Shown here in pieces: positions 1 to 12,285 of a DNA stretch of 64,000 bases. Origin of the DNA: Dastarcus helophoroides (taxonomy: Eukaryota; Arthropoda; Insecta; Coleoptera; Bothrideridae); contig CM053325.1 in NCBI GenBank assembly GCA_028583605.1, positions 38,677,435 to 38,741,434 on the forward strand. The letters are read 5' to 3'. Below the pieces are notes generated by a model. That model was not told the origin of the DNA. It ran no database searches and saw nothing but the letters and a program-made list of their open reading frames with translations. Made by a program: the position numbers and the translations under genes. Numbering within the stretch: position 1 is the first letter of the stretch; every line of letters begins with the position of its first letter.

Positions 1-605
1 ATGAGAGAAAACATGCTGTTTGATTTGTGGTGTAGATCTTGGATAATTGACGAAAACCATAAAGAATTCCCTTTTCTTCTGCCAAAGAACCATAGTTATA
101 CTATTGACCATTAGGTAGCAGCACTTCCTTAACAATGTTTTGGAGTATGCATAGAGAAAGGTGGTGTACGCATTTTGTAACTAATATTGGCTATCTATAT
201 TTATTCAATCAACGAGCCTACTATAAAATTTATCCTGGGTAGGCAGCAATGTTTCCTCCAACCTATCCCAGGAATCTAAATATTCATAGGGCAAAACGTC
301 TTACCTTGTCAACAACTTGAGTTGTTCTTCATCTGGATATAACCTTTTGACTGTTTTGATCTGATTGGATGACAATTTTAGAAACTTTATATTCCAAATT
401 GCACTTACTAAGAGCTGGACTCCTATACTTACCTGTAAAGTGGCAACGATCAGCAACACGGTGGGAATTGTCCAACAATTACTTGCAAATATGACATGCA
501 TTACTCGTTTGTTGAAAATTTTGCTCAGCTTTGGTCAATCTACTCTTAAGTTTTGGTTTTATTAAATGTTTTTATAGAAAAGCTTGAGGTCACTTACCAA
601 ACTAT
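1..605. other. Gene-free stretch at window edge
   Basis: I see no recognisable gene or terminal repeat here. It lies on the downstream side of the minus-strand PolB remnant that follows, so it may be eroded Polinton sequence. Open frames of 60-70 codons in it look like chance. Confidence 0.4.
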
Positions 606-2054
606 TTACACATTTCCCAGGAGAATAAGGGCCTTTGTAGTTTTTAAATGTACCCAAAGACGAGTCGTATGCATACTTGACACGAAAACGCGCATGGGAC
701 ATATTCTTAGGTCGCAAGTATTTACCTTCTGCAACAGACATTCAAAATCTGCATAAACAGCATAACGAACAGTCAATTGTTTATTATACTTTTCAAACTT
801 TAAAATTGTTTCTTCTGGTGTCGTTATTTCAGTAACGACCTTGTTGCACTGCAACTTGGTTACTTGGAACTTTTGTTGAGAAGTAAAATGTAGCAAGCAC
901 CTGTTGCAGATGTAAATTTGTCGTCCACTCTTATTAATTTGCCGAGAAACCAGTCGCACAAATTTTTAATCCACACGTAATGACCGTTATGGTCGTTAGG
1001 ACCTTGTAACAAAAACAAATTGGCTTTGGTAATAATGACCTGCAACCCTATCACCTTCCACACCAAAAACATTTATACTGATGCAAACTTTCGAATGTCA
1101 TTAACTTTCAAGGGAAAACTTAAATCTGAAAAATCGAGAGTTATTCCGTTTGGTAATGTTATAAGGTCCCATCGAATGTCTGTTACAGTATAAGAGGCAG
1201 CTCTTTCGGAATGTTTTTGAACTGGATACAGCGCCGATATAATGGCCCACTTGAAACAATATACAACTTTGTTACACACGTTTACCCAAGCCTTTTTGGT
1301 TATATAGGCTTACCGCAGGCAGTAACCCCCCTTAAATGGAATGTATTCATTTAAACTAACTTCTAGGTGCCAAATAGACAATAACGTTCACCCACTGTCT
1401 CGTTCCTGGAAATCATCCATCTTAGCCACTATGTTGTCAACCATTTCTTGAAAGGCTCTCTGGAGGTCTTCCTCATCGCAATAAATTTCCATCCTAGTAT
1501 TAAATGAATTGACGGAAATTTGTATTTCGTCCTCATTTACGGTCTTTATGTATTCGGCAAATAAATTAAATTTTAGACATTTACCTTGTTGCTGGTTGCT
1601 CAATTCCACAAACACAGGCGGTTTAGCTTCTTCGAAGAACGCTTTATTATCAACCATAAAATCACACTTACATTTATATATCAAAGTATAAATGCGTCCT
1701 TTAAAAGCCGATTTAACGACCGCCTTATGGGTTTGAGCGCCCTTTTTCTGGTGCACCTGACTTTTTTCATGGGATGTTCAATCGTGAACTTGTATCAGGC
1801 AAAACTCACACATTCGCCTTGTCTCCATGCACCAGAAGACTCTCTAACGGTGGCAGGGGGATGACTACTAGCAGTACTCGTCGAGGGTTGGTTAATGTAT
1901 TCGGGTAAGCATGATAATACTTGAGGTCTGAACCACTTGCAGAGGGACTCAGTTTCGCATAATAAATTTTCTGACCATGAATATTTCTAAGGTGACGCTT
2001 AAACTTCCAGCTAGCTTTCAAAATTTTACCGCGGGTTTCGCAAAGGAAAGTCAC
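606..2054 (-). pseudogene. PolB N-terminal remnant of a Polinton-like element (third lineage)
   Basis: This is the decayed 5' part of a protein-primed family B DNA polymerase of Polinton/adintovirus type. Read on the minus strand, four pieces line up in family order. 2054-1806 carries a C2H2-like RHLRNIHG stretch. 1756-1388 is the N-terminal module ending DDFQERDSG. 1279-1073 contains ISALYPVQKHSE. 959-606 contains a CNRC zinc-knuckle-like motif followed by YADFE, the exonuclease I acidic motif. The pieces are in different frames with stops between them, and the polymerase motifs downstream are absent. It is clearly diverged from the two PolB copies at 35.8-42.1 kb and 54.0-58.3 kb, so it comes from a different element lineage. 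Confidence 0.6.
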
Positions 2055-2136
2055 TGTAGTTATGCAATTAAAAATTGACTACTTGTCGAATATTGAAACA
2101 CGAAGCAAAGCCCGAGTTGCCAGAAGTATCTGAACT

Positions 2137-3437
2137 GGCCACTTTGAATAACAAACATTGTTTTAAAAATTTAAAGTTTTTTACATTATTGGAATTTTAT
2201 AAAAAATTTGACAGATACAAGGTCCCACGAAATTCTTTGTATCACATACAAAGCTATCTTGCACAACTTTCACAGATTAAAAAACATTATATCGAGTGGT
2301 GATTTCACGACTGTACATTTTGGTAAATTCAAACAGCGATAACCTTGTTATCTCAAATAGAACTCCCTATATTTTTTTGACCTATCTAATGGAGATTTAA
2401 ATTATCTCTCAACTGATATAGGCATTGCGGGAATTTCTTTTACAACTTTTGAAAATAATTGCAATTTTAATATATTTTTTTTTATTTCACGCTCATTGAA
2501 TTTTTATTGAGTATCATACTAGTGACATAATAAGTAGAAGCATATACTTAAAAAAAAGAAATAATCGATATCGTTTCATAATTTAAATGAAACAATCAGT
2601 AAAATTACTTATAGTAATTCATAGTGTGCAATGAAGCTAAAATTAAAACATGACTAGTTGACATAATTGGAAATCCTATTTCGACACTTTTATTATCAAC
2701 AACAGATTTTCTTTTATCTGATTTCCCTTTGACGGAGTCGAAATTTGTGAGATTTTCTACCATTCGCTTTACTGGATTTCAGGGGGGCTTTACTGGATAT
2801 CGAACAAATTTATATCGAACAAATTTATCACTGTATCAAAGGTTTGTGATATTACTCTGTTACATCGTCCGAAAATAATAAACAATTTAAAATAATTCTC
2901 ATTACTAAAATAGATGGTCAGGCAGGTTTTTATTTTAGCTTCACCACACACTATAAAAGAAACTATAAATAATTTGACCAATGGTTTCTTGACAGTATAA
3001 TTACTCATAACTACTCATAACGTCACTTATATGCGACCTGATAAGAGTTCATTTAATGTGAAATGGCAAAAAAAAGTAAAAAATTGCAATTATTTCTAAA
3101 AGTTGTAAGAACAACTCTTAGTAAGCTTATATTAGGTGAAAGTGAACTAAAATCTACGTAGGGTGTTCTATTTGAGATAAAAAAGTTATCGCTGTTTGAA
3201 TTTACCAAAATATACAGTCGTAAAATCACCACTTGGTATAATGTTTTTTAATTTATGAAAGTTGTGTAAGATAGCTTTGTATGTGTTCTACTTCCGTATC
3301 AAATATGAAATTAATATCTAGTTTCTGGAAAGATACAAAGAATTTCGTGGGACCTTGCATCTATCAAATTTTTTATAAAAATCCAATCATCTCAAAACTA
3401 TAAATTTTAGGAACAATGTTTGTTATTCAAAGTGGCC
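2137..3437. mobile_element. Inverted-repeat (fold-back) element, about 1.3 kb
   Basis: The arms are inverted copies. The left arm starts GGCCACTTTGAATAACAAAC and the right arm ends with its complement. Pairing continues inwards for about 250-300 bp, through a run matching ...TCCCACGAAATTCTTTGTATC... and the paired segments around 2300-2390 and 3150-3240. No transposase frame is seen, so it is non-autonomous. The superfamily is not identified and no clear target duplication was found. Confidence 0.6.
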
Positions 3438-3482
3438 TTAAAATACTAAATTAAATCTAAAAATGCAAAAATATATACAGGG

Positions 3483-3706
3483 TGCCTATAAATAAAGAAA
3501 AATACATTTCATTCACTCAGTATAATAACGAAAATGAAATTAAATTTAGGTATATAGATAGCTTCAGATTTTTAGGTACCTCTTTGGATAAATTAGTTTC
3601 AACTCTTGATGAATCGGACTTGAAAATTTTGCAAAGTGAATTTAGTTACCTTAACGATAATAAATTTAAATTATGTAGAAAAGGAATTTTTTTGTTATGA
3701 CTACAT
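3483..3706 (+). pseudogene. PolB internal fragment (Polinton-like)
   Basis: About 70 codons of the PolB region between the exonuclease motifs, containing NKEKYISFTQYNNE and FRFLGTSLD. It is nearly identical to the minus-strand PolB at 57042-57749 and ends at the same base, where the fold-back element at 3708 is inserted. One codon is lost near the end (KLCRKG instead of KLLCRKG). After the fold-back element the PolB reading does not resume, unlike at 55.6 kb. This is therefore a truncated copy made after the fold-back insertion occurred. Confidence 0.75.
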
Positions 3707-3707
3707 A

Positions 3708-5047
3708 CAGGGTGGACCATAAGTAATAGTACACAGAGCAATGGTGGATTTTTCGAATAAAAATAATGTGATTTAGCTACATTTACCTTATACCAAAAGT
3801 TGATATTAACGGAGATACAGGGTGTCAAAGTTGAAAAAAAAATTTTGACTTTTTCGTATATTTATGGAATGAATTGTAATATAGGCACGAAATTTGGCAC
3901 AAGGAGATTTCCTAAGTCGACAAACTGTAATTTACTAACATATTACCAATAGCTGATAGGGGGCGCTACCTGCGCTATCCTGCACAATTCTAAATCTTCA
4001 TAACTTTTTTGTGCACCCCATATTTTTTACGTAAAAAAGGTGTGCTTTCTGAAAGTTGATACGAGCAACCGTTTCCAAGATATTGGCCTTTAAAACTTGA
4101 CGTGCCTTGGTTTTAAATTATTAAATTTTCGAAGTAGACTTGAAAAAAAAGTAATCATAAGACAGCTTTGAAACTTATTTATGTCAAATATAACTTTGCT
4201 GATAATATTATTGCCTAAATTTTTAAAATCTGAATCAAGAAAATCCAAAAAATTAAGACGTAATTTATTTTCTAACATAGAGATGTCACATATGATCTCT
4301 GAGTCCGCACAAGAAAATTTTAATAGTCTGGGTGGTCAAAGCAGATATTTGGAGATAAATTTCAATAAAATACAGCCAGATTTTTAATTTTTTACAATCC
4401 CTTTACATGAAAAAGGTCATTTCTAACATACTTATTTTTGAAAATAAATTTTGTTTTGGTATTTTATTTAAATTTGCTTTAGAAATTTAAAAAATATGTG
4501 TAATAATAATGCCAGTAGAGTATTATGTGACATGAACTATTTTAGAGTCAGTTTTATTACTTTTATTTTGAAACCTACTGCGAAAAATTCACATTTACAT
4601 AACTTAAAATAAACGTACGGCAAACTTGAAGGCAAATATCTTGAAAACGGTTGCTTGTATCAACATTTAGAAAGTATACCTTTTTTACGTAAAAAATGTG
4701 GGTAAATAAAAATATCTATTTAAAATAAGTGTACACGAAGTCACAAAAAATTATGATGCCTTAGAATAATACAAGGTAGCGCAGGTGGCGCCCCCTATGA
4801 GTTACTGACAAGCTGTTAGCAAATTAGAATTTCTTGGCCAAAGAAACCCCTCTATGCCAAATTTCTTGTCTATACTGAAATGTGTTCATCAGTTATGCGA
4901 AAAAAATCACAATTTTTTTTTCAACTTTGATACCCTGTATCTCTGTTAATATCAACTTTTGGTATAAGGTAAATGTGGTTAAATCACATTATTTTTATAC
5001 TAAAAATCTACTCTTGCTCTATGTACCAATACTTATGGTCCACCCTG
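3708..5047. mobile_element. Fold-back element CAGGGTGGACC, copy A, with TA duplication
   Basis: The ends are CAGGGTGGACCATAAGTA and its inverse ...GGTCCACCCTG. They are flanked by TA on both sides (3706-3707 and 5048-5049), the Tc1/mariner/pogo-type target. Both arms are long, about 600 bp, including the mirrored GATATTAACGGAGATACAGG and GGGGGCGCTACCTGCGC segments. There is no coding capacity. It is inserted in a PolB fragment at exactly the position used by the copy at 55661-57034. A third, 3'-truncated copy is at 22055-23098. Confidence 0.8.
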
Positions 5048-5182
5048 TAGAGTGCCTTATTTAAAACAACGAAGTGCGTGTCATCTTCCGGTATAACCGA
5101 AAATACTACAACTTTGCGAATATTTTAGTTGTGTTGGTCATATTGTCTTTGCTAAGTTTTTAAATTTTCAAATATTTTAGAT

Positions 5183-8020
5183 GAGTACTGTGGTGAGTCG
5201 AGTTCTGTAAAACTGTTCTATTTCCTCGTTTCTTTTATTTAATTGAATTTTATTCAATTTTTCTTGGAAATATTAAATCTACAAATATTGTATTATAAAA
5301 AAATTCTTTGTAACATAAAGTTTTGCGTGAGAAACAGATTTCTTAGCATTCACAAATTAGATAAGGGTTATTTGTTAGGACTGGTTTGTTTCAAGTTTAA
5401 TTACCTAAACTGAGTAAAATAACATGTTAGTTTTGAAGGACCGCTGAAAAGTAGAGTAATAAATAAGGGTAACAGGTCAATAACGGAGACCGTAGCAAAT
5501 ATCTCGGCAAGACCATGTGGTGGTAGACTGGAAGAATTTGACGTTCGAAAAAGGCCCTTATAAACACGTACAATTGTAAGTTATTTAAATTTCAATTATC
5601 GAAGTAAACTTGCAAGATAAAGGAACGACACCATTCAAAATGGGTTTGCAGTTTGATTTGCACTTCAAGAATCCTTTTTAAAATTTATTTAAGGGCTAAT
5701 TTGGATTAGAAATATTTAAATTAGTAGAAATTCTGCATCCTCATGCCCTCTAGCGAGATGCAGAGGATGTCTTTCGGTCCCCAGAAGTTAAGGGTAGGGG
5801 AATAAAAAGATAAAATGCCAAAGACCAATTTTAAAATAGTCAAGAACTAAACTTCGATGAAATTGGTTTCGAAATTATGGTCAACTTCCGGACTTATAAA
5901 AACGAGTACGAAATACGGGAGTTAAAAAAAAAACTGCTTCTGTTTGTACTAATTAACGTGAATGAACACACAAAAAAAAACAATTTCTGTTCAACGTGAA
6001 GTTCTTGTGCCATTTGTGTGATGTTTGCTACGGAAAAAAAAATAGGCAAGTAAATTTTAAATTGTCCGATGATTTTGTTTGATGGTTTTTCGCTCTTATA
6101 TGATTTAATTAACTTTTTTCTAAAATTTGAGAAAATACTTGTTCCTAATTTTGATCAATATGGGGTTGGGGAGCGTACACAAAAAAAAAGGAATTTAAAA
6201 AATTCCACAACAAACCGAATGAATGAGAAAGTCGTTGCTAGAAAATTATTATTGGGCCCAGAACCCTACCGCTGACTGGTGCAACTACCAGTCTCAGCTA
6301 AAAAAAAAAAGAGAGAAAAAAACAAAAAAAACAAAGAGAGTAGAAAGAAAAAAAGACGAAAACAAATAAAGCAAATTTGCTTCGAAAACCTTCTATTTTC
6401 TCAAGGTCGTTTTTCGATGTTCTGCTGTTGGAAGCTGAGTTTCCAGGGGTTCAAAAAATCGATAACACCCCTCACCGCAGACTCGGTAACTGACAGCAGA
6501 CATCTATATTAGGATTTGCTGATGATGTACTGTACGTTCTCGAAACGGAAAAAAAGGAAAACCGGAACCGATGTTGTAAGAAGGTTGTCTGAAGAACTTT
6601 CCAGACACAGGCAAAACCCTAAACGCAGGTGAGCTCCTGGCTGCGTCCCCTCGGGATCATACGCCTGAACACACTGGGGGCATAAGTAACCTCTCCTGGC
6701 CTCTGTTTTGGCGTATTTGCCCGGCCTGCCTTATCCGTAGATCCCCTCATCGGTTACACAGTCCGAAAAAAAGGACTCTTCTATATAGACTACGGAGAAT
6801 TACAACACCGCGCGTCGCGATCGGGAAGCTTTTGCAAAATTACTAATCTATAGTCCCATGCCTAGATTTACTGTCAACATAAATTTACTAACGTAGGCGG
6901 ACGAGCAGTATCAGCATCAGCTCTCGTTAGGGAGATGTTTTGATGAAAGAAATGAGAACTTCTTGCCAGTTTCTAACTTTAATTTCAATGTTTTGTGCTG
7001 AGTCAAGCTTAGCCACTTTCTAAGCCAGAAAGACGCCCTTTCTATTAGAACAGTAGCCGCAGAAGTAGATGTAGTGTTGAAAGGGCAAATTTTGCTCAGA
7101 AAGTTTCTTCGAAATCTGAACAATATTTCTAGTCTATTTTATGACACTGGTTTAAGTTCGAGTGATTGAGTTTGTTATGGGAAAAACAGAAAAACAAACA
7201 AAGGAACAAGTTAACAAAGAAAAGAAAGAAAGAGTGAGAGAACGAGAGATCTGTAAGATTGAATCAACATTTATAAATTTGATTTTTTTTACCATAAATC
7301 ACAACTTCATTTCCAAGCTTGAGCTCCATTTTCTCTTAGCATTATCCTTTGGATATTGTTAGCTCAAAGCTTTAACAGGGAACTGTATGCTATGTGAAGT
7401 ATGCTTGAATTAAGAAGCGACAAAAACACAAAGAATTGGGGAATAAAACAGACACCTGAAAATAGTTTGAGAACCTCTGTGTACAAACTAACCAGCGAAC
7501 GCCCACCGATAATCAGGTACAAAGTTAGCTGCATTTGGTTTGAAAACCTTTGAGTACAAACTAAATGGCTCAGCTGGGGAAAATATTGCGATTATTAGGG
7601 TTAAAATAAACTTTGGGAAATTAATAACCGACGCACCATATACGAGCGGAAGAGTTAGACAAAGAATGTCAGATTACTTGTGCTTAATAAATTCTCTTCA
7701 TTTTCTAAAGAAATATTTCTCTCGGATCTGTGTCCAGCAAATTTAAACAAGTTGAAACAAACAGGTTCACTTTTATTTTGTTGTATTATGTTTAAGAACA
7801 CTTGAAAATCACAAACTTGAAATTTTGTTGATTTATTTTTTTGACCAATTGTAATATTGAGGTCAATTGTTGTTTGAATTTGATAACACTTCCCTGTCGA
7901 CTCTACGAGCTGGGGTTACAATTTATTGGAATAAATAATTTTAAACACAACGTAGACAAATTGGGTCCGAAAATCGAAGTAAATTATTCTTCGAAAATTT
8001 TTAAAGATGAGCAAAATTCG
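5183..8020. repeat. Long dispersed repeat, copy 1 (uninterrupted)
   Basis: A 2.8-kb segment whose inverted copy is found in pieces at 63602-61271, 34480-34287 and 30350-30190. Matching landmarks include GTACTGTGGTGAGT at the outer end, CTCTAGCGAGATGCAGA, the poly-purine block near 6300, CACAAAGAATT..., GACGCACCATATA and TTGGGTCCGAAAAT at the inner end. No protein is recognisable. A short run reading LGFADDVLY at 6509-6535 recalls a reverse transcriptase motif but nothing else supports a LINE. Positions 7669-7674 are the empty version of the large element's insertion site. The ends are set by where the similarity stops and are accurate to about 20 bp. Confidence 0.8.
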
Positions 8021-8130
8021 ACAATTTTGAAAAACTATATACAATCACTGGTTATGGTCACAAACGGCTGGTCGCTCATCACAGTATTTTGCCAGATATC
8101 GATCGCGGCGATTCCCGGTGGGACACACTG

Positions 8131-8390
8131 TAGAGTCACGTATCAAAAAGGTTAGCTGATGACGATTTTGCAAATACTAGTTGCAAATTTATTACATTTT
8201 TTAAAATTTTACATATTAAAATATTATTTTTGTAATTCTTACTATCATTATTTCCAGCGACAAACAATGCGTGAGTTCAATAGAGTCACGGGTCAAAAAG
8301 GTTATCTGATGACGATTTTGCGAATACTATTTTAATTTTTTTTTACATATTTTAAGTCTAACTATTAAAATATTATTTTCGTTGCCTTTT
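8131..8390. repeat. Two direct repeats of about 150 bp
   Basis: TAGAGTCACGTATCAAAAAGG at 8132 and its variant at 8281 each begin a unit containing TGATGACGATTTTGC and TATTAAAATATTATTTT. The repeat is diverged, with no coding content. Confidence 0.6.
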
Positions 8391-8531
8391 AAAAAAATAA
8401 GAAGTCGGTTATAAATGTTATTTAACATTAACATTTTTTACAAATATTAATAGTGCAGACAAGAATCACTTGAAAATTATATCAAATGAGAGATTATCAA
8501 TCTTAACTTCGTCGACTTTAAAAAATGCTTT

Positions 8532-8738
8532 CTAGTATTGCTGGCAAGCATCCCCATACAACACAATTAGCTTCTTTAGTTCCTCCTCGTTGCATAAAGT
8601 CTTTATGGAGAATTTCCGGGCTTGGTCTTCTCTTTCCTCCTCGGTCCAACACATTGAACAAATTAGGGTTTTTACGAATATGTCGTCCTTCCATTCTCCT
8701 GTCAAGCTGTTAACGCGACCTAACTGATTGTTAAACAA
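8532..8738 (-). CDS. Unidentified 68-codon open frame
   Basis: The minus-strand frame is less AT-rich than its surroundings and contains charged, plausible protein sequence (LICSMCWTEEERED, CNEEELKKLIVLYG). I do not recognise it. It could be an exon of an unknown gene or a fragment of a mobile element. No splice context is convincing, and the positive-strand frame over the same bases is its shadow. Confidence 0.25.
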   Translation of the reverse strand: MFNNQLGRVNSLTGEWKDDIFVKTLICSMCWTEEEREDQARKFSIKTLCNEEELKKLIVLYGDACQQY

Positions 8739-8984
8739 AATTTATTTGTACACTGCAACTCCTTTACATTTAAATGGGTAAAAAATTTTTAAACTTGTGA
8801 GAAACACTTGGCGACGACTCTTCCTCACAAAATAGAAATTTGAAACTGAATCTTCAACACACACTCCAACAGCAGATACTAAACTTTTTTTCAACCAAAT
8901 GACGTTAATATTCTATTATTTTCGATTAGGCAACGCATATTTTTTTTGTAGAATATACATAAAATATTCAAGCAAATAACAAAA

Positions 8985-9270
8985 TTCCTAAAAGTCAGTT
9001 ATATGAATTCTGTCACATAGGCAACGAACGCCAGATCACGTGATTACATAATTATATTCAATGTAAAAATCATTAGGAAACAGTTTGTTGAATTTTTTTT
9101 GCGATTTTACTCAATAGCAGATAAAAATTTCCTAAAAGTCATTTATGTGAATCCTGTCACGTACACACAGAAGGTCAGATCACGTGATTACGCAATTATA
9201 TTCAGTGTTAAAATCATATTAAGAAACAGTTGAATTTAATTTTTTGTTTCGATTTTACTCACCGTAGCAC
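8985..9270. repeat. Tandem duplication, about 143-bp unit, two copies
   Basis: CCTAAAAGTCA at 8989 and 9131 starts two units. Each contains CAGATCACGTGATTAC, ATTATATTCA and TTTTACTCA. The rest of 8400-9829 shows no recognisable gene. Confidence 0.65.
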
Positions 9271-9829
9271 CTTTTTTTGGTGGGATAGAATCTGTGAGCA
9301 CTTTTTTCTCGAGGGCAGAATCGGTTTCACTCAAGATTCCAGGTTAAGGTTGCATTTTCGCCTATTTTGCCTTATAAATATACCTAAATATACCCTAAAT
9401 TGCACCTTTGGTTATTGGATTAGAATCGGAGGGGCTCGGGTGAAAAGAAGAACCGAAATTGCACCTAAGGTTTGAAGAAACAGCCTAATTTACCTACTAA
9501 AGTATAAGTAACTTGTACTGTTTTATTAAAATTGAATCAATTTGTTTTAGGCAAGTACTCAATGGTAAACCACGAGTGCGAAAAAGGTAAACGTGAACGC
9601 AACGATGTACCATACCTAGAGGCTGCCTTAAAAGGCGCAGAGCTTAATGGAGCGCTTATCTTTTTGTGTTGCTTTCATTTCTATAAACTTTCTACGACTA
9701 CTTTTTGGGGGCAACATGCTAGGGATGTTCATGATCCTAGCTACGAGCTATGACTTAAGACGCTTCCTGCACAAAAATAATTCAGTGCAAAACTGGCACG
9801 TCATTTTTCAATAATTTTCGATTTTCCAG

Positions 9830-9888
9830 CCAGAATTTCAATCTGGAATATTTCCTTTAGTTCGTGTCATAACTGAAGGCCACCGAGT
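9830..9888 (+). CDS. ABCA transporter, putative exon 1 of those in window
   Basis: A 59-bp exon bounded by a strong acceptor (TTTTCCAG before it) and a consensus donor (GAGT then GTAAGT). Read in phase 0 it ends with two bases that join the next exon in frame, giving ...EGHRV followed by LILNYPDN. That matches the start of the first extracellular loop of ABCA proteins in position, though the sequence there is weakly conserved. The true first exon, with the N-terminal helix, was not found and should lie upstream of or within the repeat-rich first 9.8 kb. Confidence 0.5.
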
Positions 9889-10098
9889 GTAAGTGTGCAG
9901 GTTGTGCGCTGCTTAATTGAAGAATTTTGAATTTTGTTTACAAAAGTGCTTATTAGAATGATTCTCTTTAAAAATGTCGATATTCCGAAATTCAATTAAT
10001 AAATTATCGAATGGATCATTGTGTAAATGAAAAGATTTAACTTGGGCCGATTTTGCACTTACATTATTTAGTAAACAATGATAACACATTTTTTTCAG

Positions 10099-10326
10099 TT
10101 TAATATTAAACTATCCAGATAATAATGAAAATATTAGAAGCATCATGAGGTGGTTACATATTATAATTTTACATTTAGACTTTGCAAATGTAATAGAAAT
10201 GAAAGGCTTTAATGCAACAAAAGAGTTGGAAAACTTTTATTTGAAAAATAGCAACGAAATTTTTGCAGCCATAGAATTTCGAGGCACTCTGGACCCTTTC
10301 CCGGATGACATTCAAGTAGCCCTCAG
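10099..10326 (+). CDS. ABCA transporter exon (first extracellular loop)
   Basis: The acceptor is TTTTTTCAG and the donor CAG/GTAAAA. The encoded segment ends with FRGTLDPFPDDIQVALR, which continues in phase into the next exon as FPYERD. It corresponds to the ABCA loop between helices 1 and 2, where an aromatic strand motif (human ABCA3 has RFSY) precedes a W/N-rich segment. Loop sequence is poorly conserved in the family, so the assignment rests on phase continuity with the strongly conserved exons downstream. Confidence 0.7.
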
Positions 10327-10381
10327 GTAAAAATATATTAGAAAACAGTCCCATTTGGAAATAACATTCCTTTGTATATAG

Positions 10382-10488
10382 GTTTCCTTATGAACGAGAT
10401 GCATTCCACAAACAAAAGTGGAAGATCAATTTGCTACCTTCGTGGATACCTGTGCCCCTTCTAGCAGATTTCAGCAGAGCCGACGGAA
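10382..10488 (+). CDS. ABCA transporter exon (first extracellular loop, continued)
   Basis: The acceptor is TATATAG. The donor GTAACT at 10489 leaves one base, which joins with GT at 23988 to make a codon. The segment is FPYERDAFHKQKWKINLLPS. If the donor is missed the frame stops 45 bases later, which supports the splice site. The next intron runs 13.5 kb to 23987 and is filled with retroelements and inverted-repeat elements. Confidence 0.75.
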
Positions 10489-10604
10489 GTAACTATCCAA
10501 TTTTCGATTTTCCAGATGCAAATTTTATCTAAATTAGCTAGTAAAGGCGCCTTTGTCCTCGAAATTATAAAGTTTCTAGTTTTTATGTTGATAAAATTAC
10601 GTAC

Positions 10605-11480
10605 AGAGTACGGCACTCTTCGGGGGTATTGGAGTTATTATTGAAGATAGAGTGCTGGGGTTTTTACTTTGGTGTCCGAGTTTATTATCAAATGAAAGAT
10701 GTCGGTATCAGATTTGTCGTGGCTCTTCTAATTTAGATTTTTAAATGGAATTCTCTTGCATATTCATAACTAATAAACTCTATGAACTCTATCAAATACT
10801 ACAAGGAATATAAAAATTCAACAATTGTATTTATCGTTAACAGAGTTTATTAGTTATGAATGGCTGTTCTAGTTGGTGTGATTTTAAAAATCTTCGCTTT
10901 TTAGGCATGCACATATTTCCGTTATACTCGTATCTATTAAAAAGTTAAAAACTGATTTTACTCCAGCAGTTTTACGTTAAGTTCAGTGGCGTAATCAGTT
11001 TTTTTCTAAAAATTCAAATTTTTGAGATATCAACCAACGTTATATTATTTTTAATGGAACACCCTATATGTTATTCTTTATATTGATTAAGCATAATTTG
11101 TGTCTTTTAAAAATACAGTCAAAATCGGATATAACGACAACGACGCATCGGTTGTTACGACTAAATGGCAAGGTCCCAGAGATTATTTTAAAAGCTAACT
11201 GTACTGCCAGATATATTGCTTATTACAACTACCGGTTACAGCGTCCGTAATTTATGGTCCCTTCAATGTCGTTATATCCAGTTTCAACTGTATATATTTG
11301 TTGAGGTTTATTTTGAAAAACGAGCTTAAAACTCCATATTTTTATAATTTACTTTACTTACAGCACTAGGGTATGACTATTTATTGAAATAAATGCAAAA
11401 TAATGATTATCTAAAAAGTTAAACTCTTTAAAATCTACTTTTCAATATTTTCAATTTTATATTAAAACCTAATCATTGAA
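10605..11480. mobile_element. Partial copy of the 21617-type inverted-repeat element
   Basis: It matches 21617-22050 and 23085-23190 in the same direction: the GGGGTATTGGAGTTATTATT block, the GTGGCGTAATCAGTTTTTTT block, the AACACCCTAT block and the GTTTATTTTGAAAAACGAGCT block. The inserted fold-back element seen in the other copy is absent here. The right half of the element is missing or too diverged to see. From 11481 to 12285 I see no gene. Confidence 0.6.
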
Positions 11481-12285
11481 GCAAAGGTCCGAATATGGGC
11501 TCCAAGCTTTCAGCAAATCATGCTACTTTACTGGGTGACATCTTTGAGCAAATGCCTAAAACATGTCTAATTGAAGTCTAAAAATTGTTCGGTACCACAT
11601 TCAGTGGTTGACAAAATGGGTAACCCTTATACATCTAAAGCTTTATTGTTTTTTTAATGAAATGTCCATACCAAACTGGTAAAAATAAATTCAAATGTTT
11701 GTTTTTCCTAATAAGGTTAATATGGGCCCCTTGAAATGCCATAATATGAACGGGTCCAGCAATATTTAAATTTTGTACTTATTTTTAATTTAGTAATGTC
11801 AGAAAATAAAAGTGTCACCAAAAAATATTAGAGAAGACGGATTTTCCTAAAGCACTGGAATTTAAAAAGACTGAAAAATTGCTTTCTTCGCATAATATTT
11901 TTTCGCTATGTTCCATAATAAAAGAAAAATGAAATTTTTTATATCCAACTTAAATTCCAGTGAAAGATTATGTTAATATTTTGAATTATACACCATTATT
12001 ATGTTCGTTTTCATGGGAATCAATATTTCAAACTCTAACCCCAAGTAAAAACAATGGTGACAGTTTAGATTTAATTGAATATTATTATTTTCATTGCAAA
12101 AATTTTAATGTAAAAGGATTATTTATAAGGCTATAGATTAACGATATGCCAATTTTTAGATTTCAACTAGGTAAGTCTTTAAGTAATATAGAAAAAATGA
12201 AGTGGTGGCTCATGTTCGGACCTTTTTCTCCTTTGCATTTTTCACTTTGTCATAAAAACATAAAACCTAAAATTATAGATTATGA

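Noticed and set aside
6506..6540. LGFADDVLY as evidence for a LINE reverse transcriptase
   Set aside because: A single nine-residue match with stops before it; no other reverse transcriptase motif nearby and the inverted copy does not keep it open.
9040..9200. CACGTG-containing repeats as additional Polinton TIR edges
   Set aside because: They share only the palindromic CACGTG; the flanking TGTGACC and TATA block is absent.
9532..9753. ORF upstream of the first ABCA exon as the N-terminal exon
   Set aside because: No match to the ABCA N-terminal helix and no splice sites that fit the phase of the 9830 exon.
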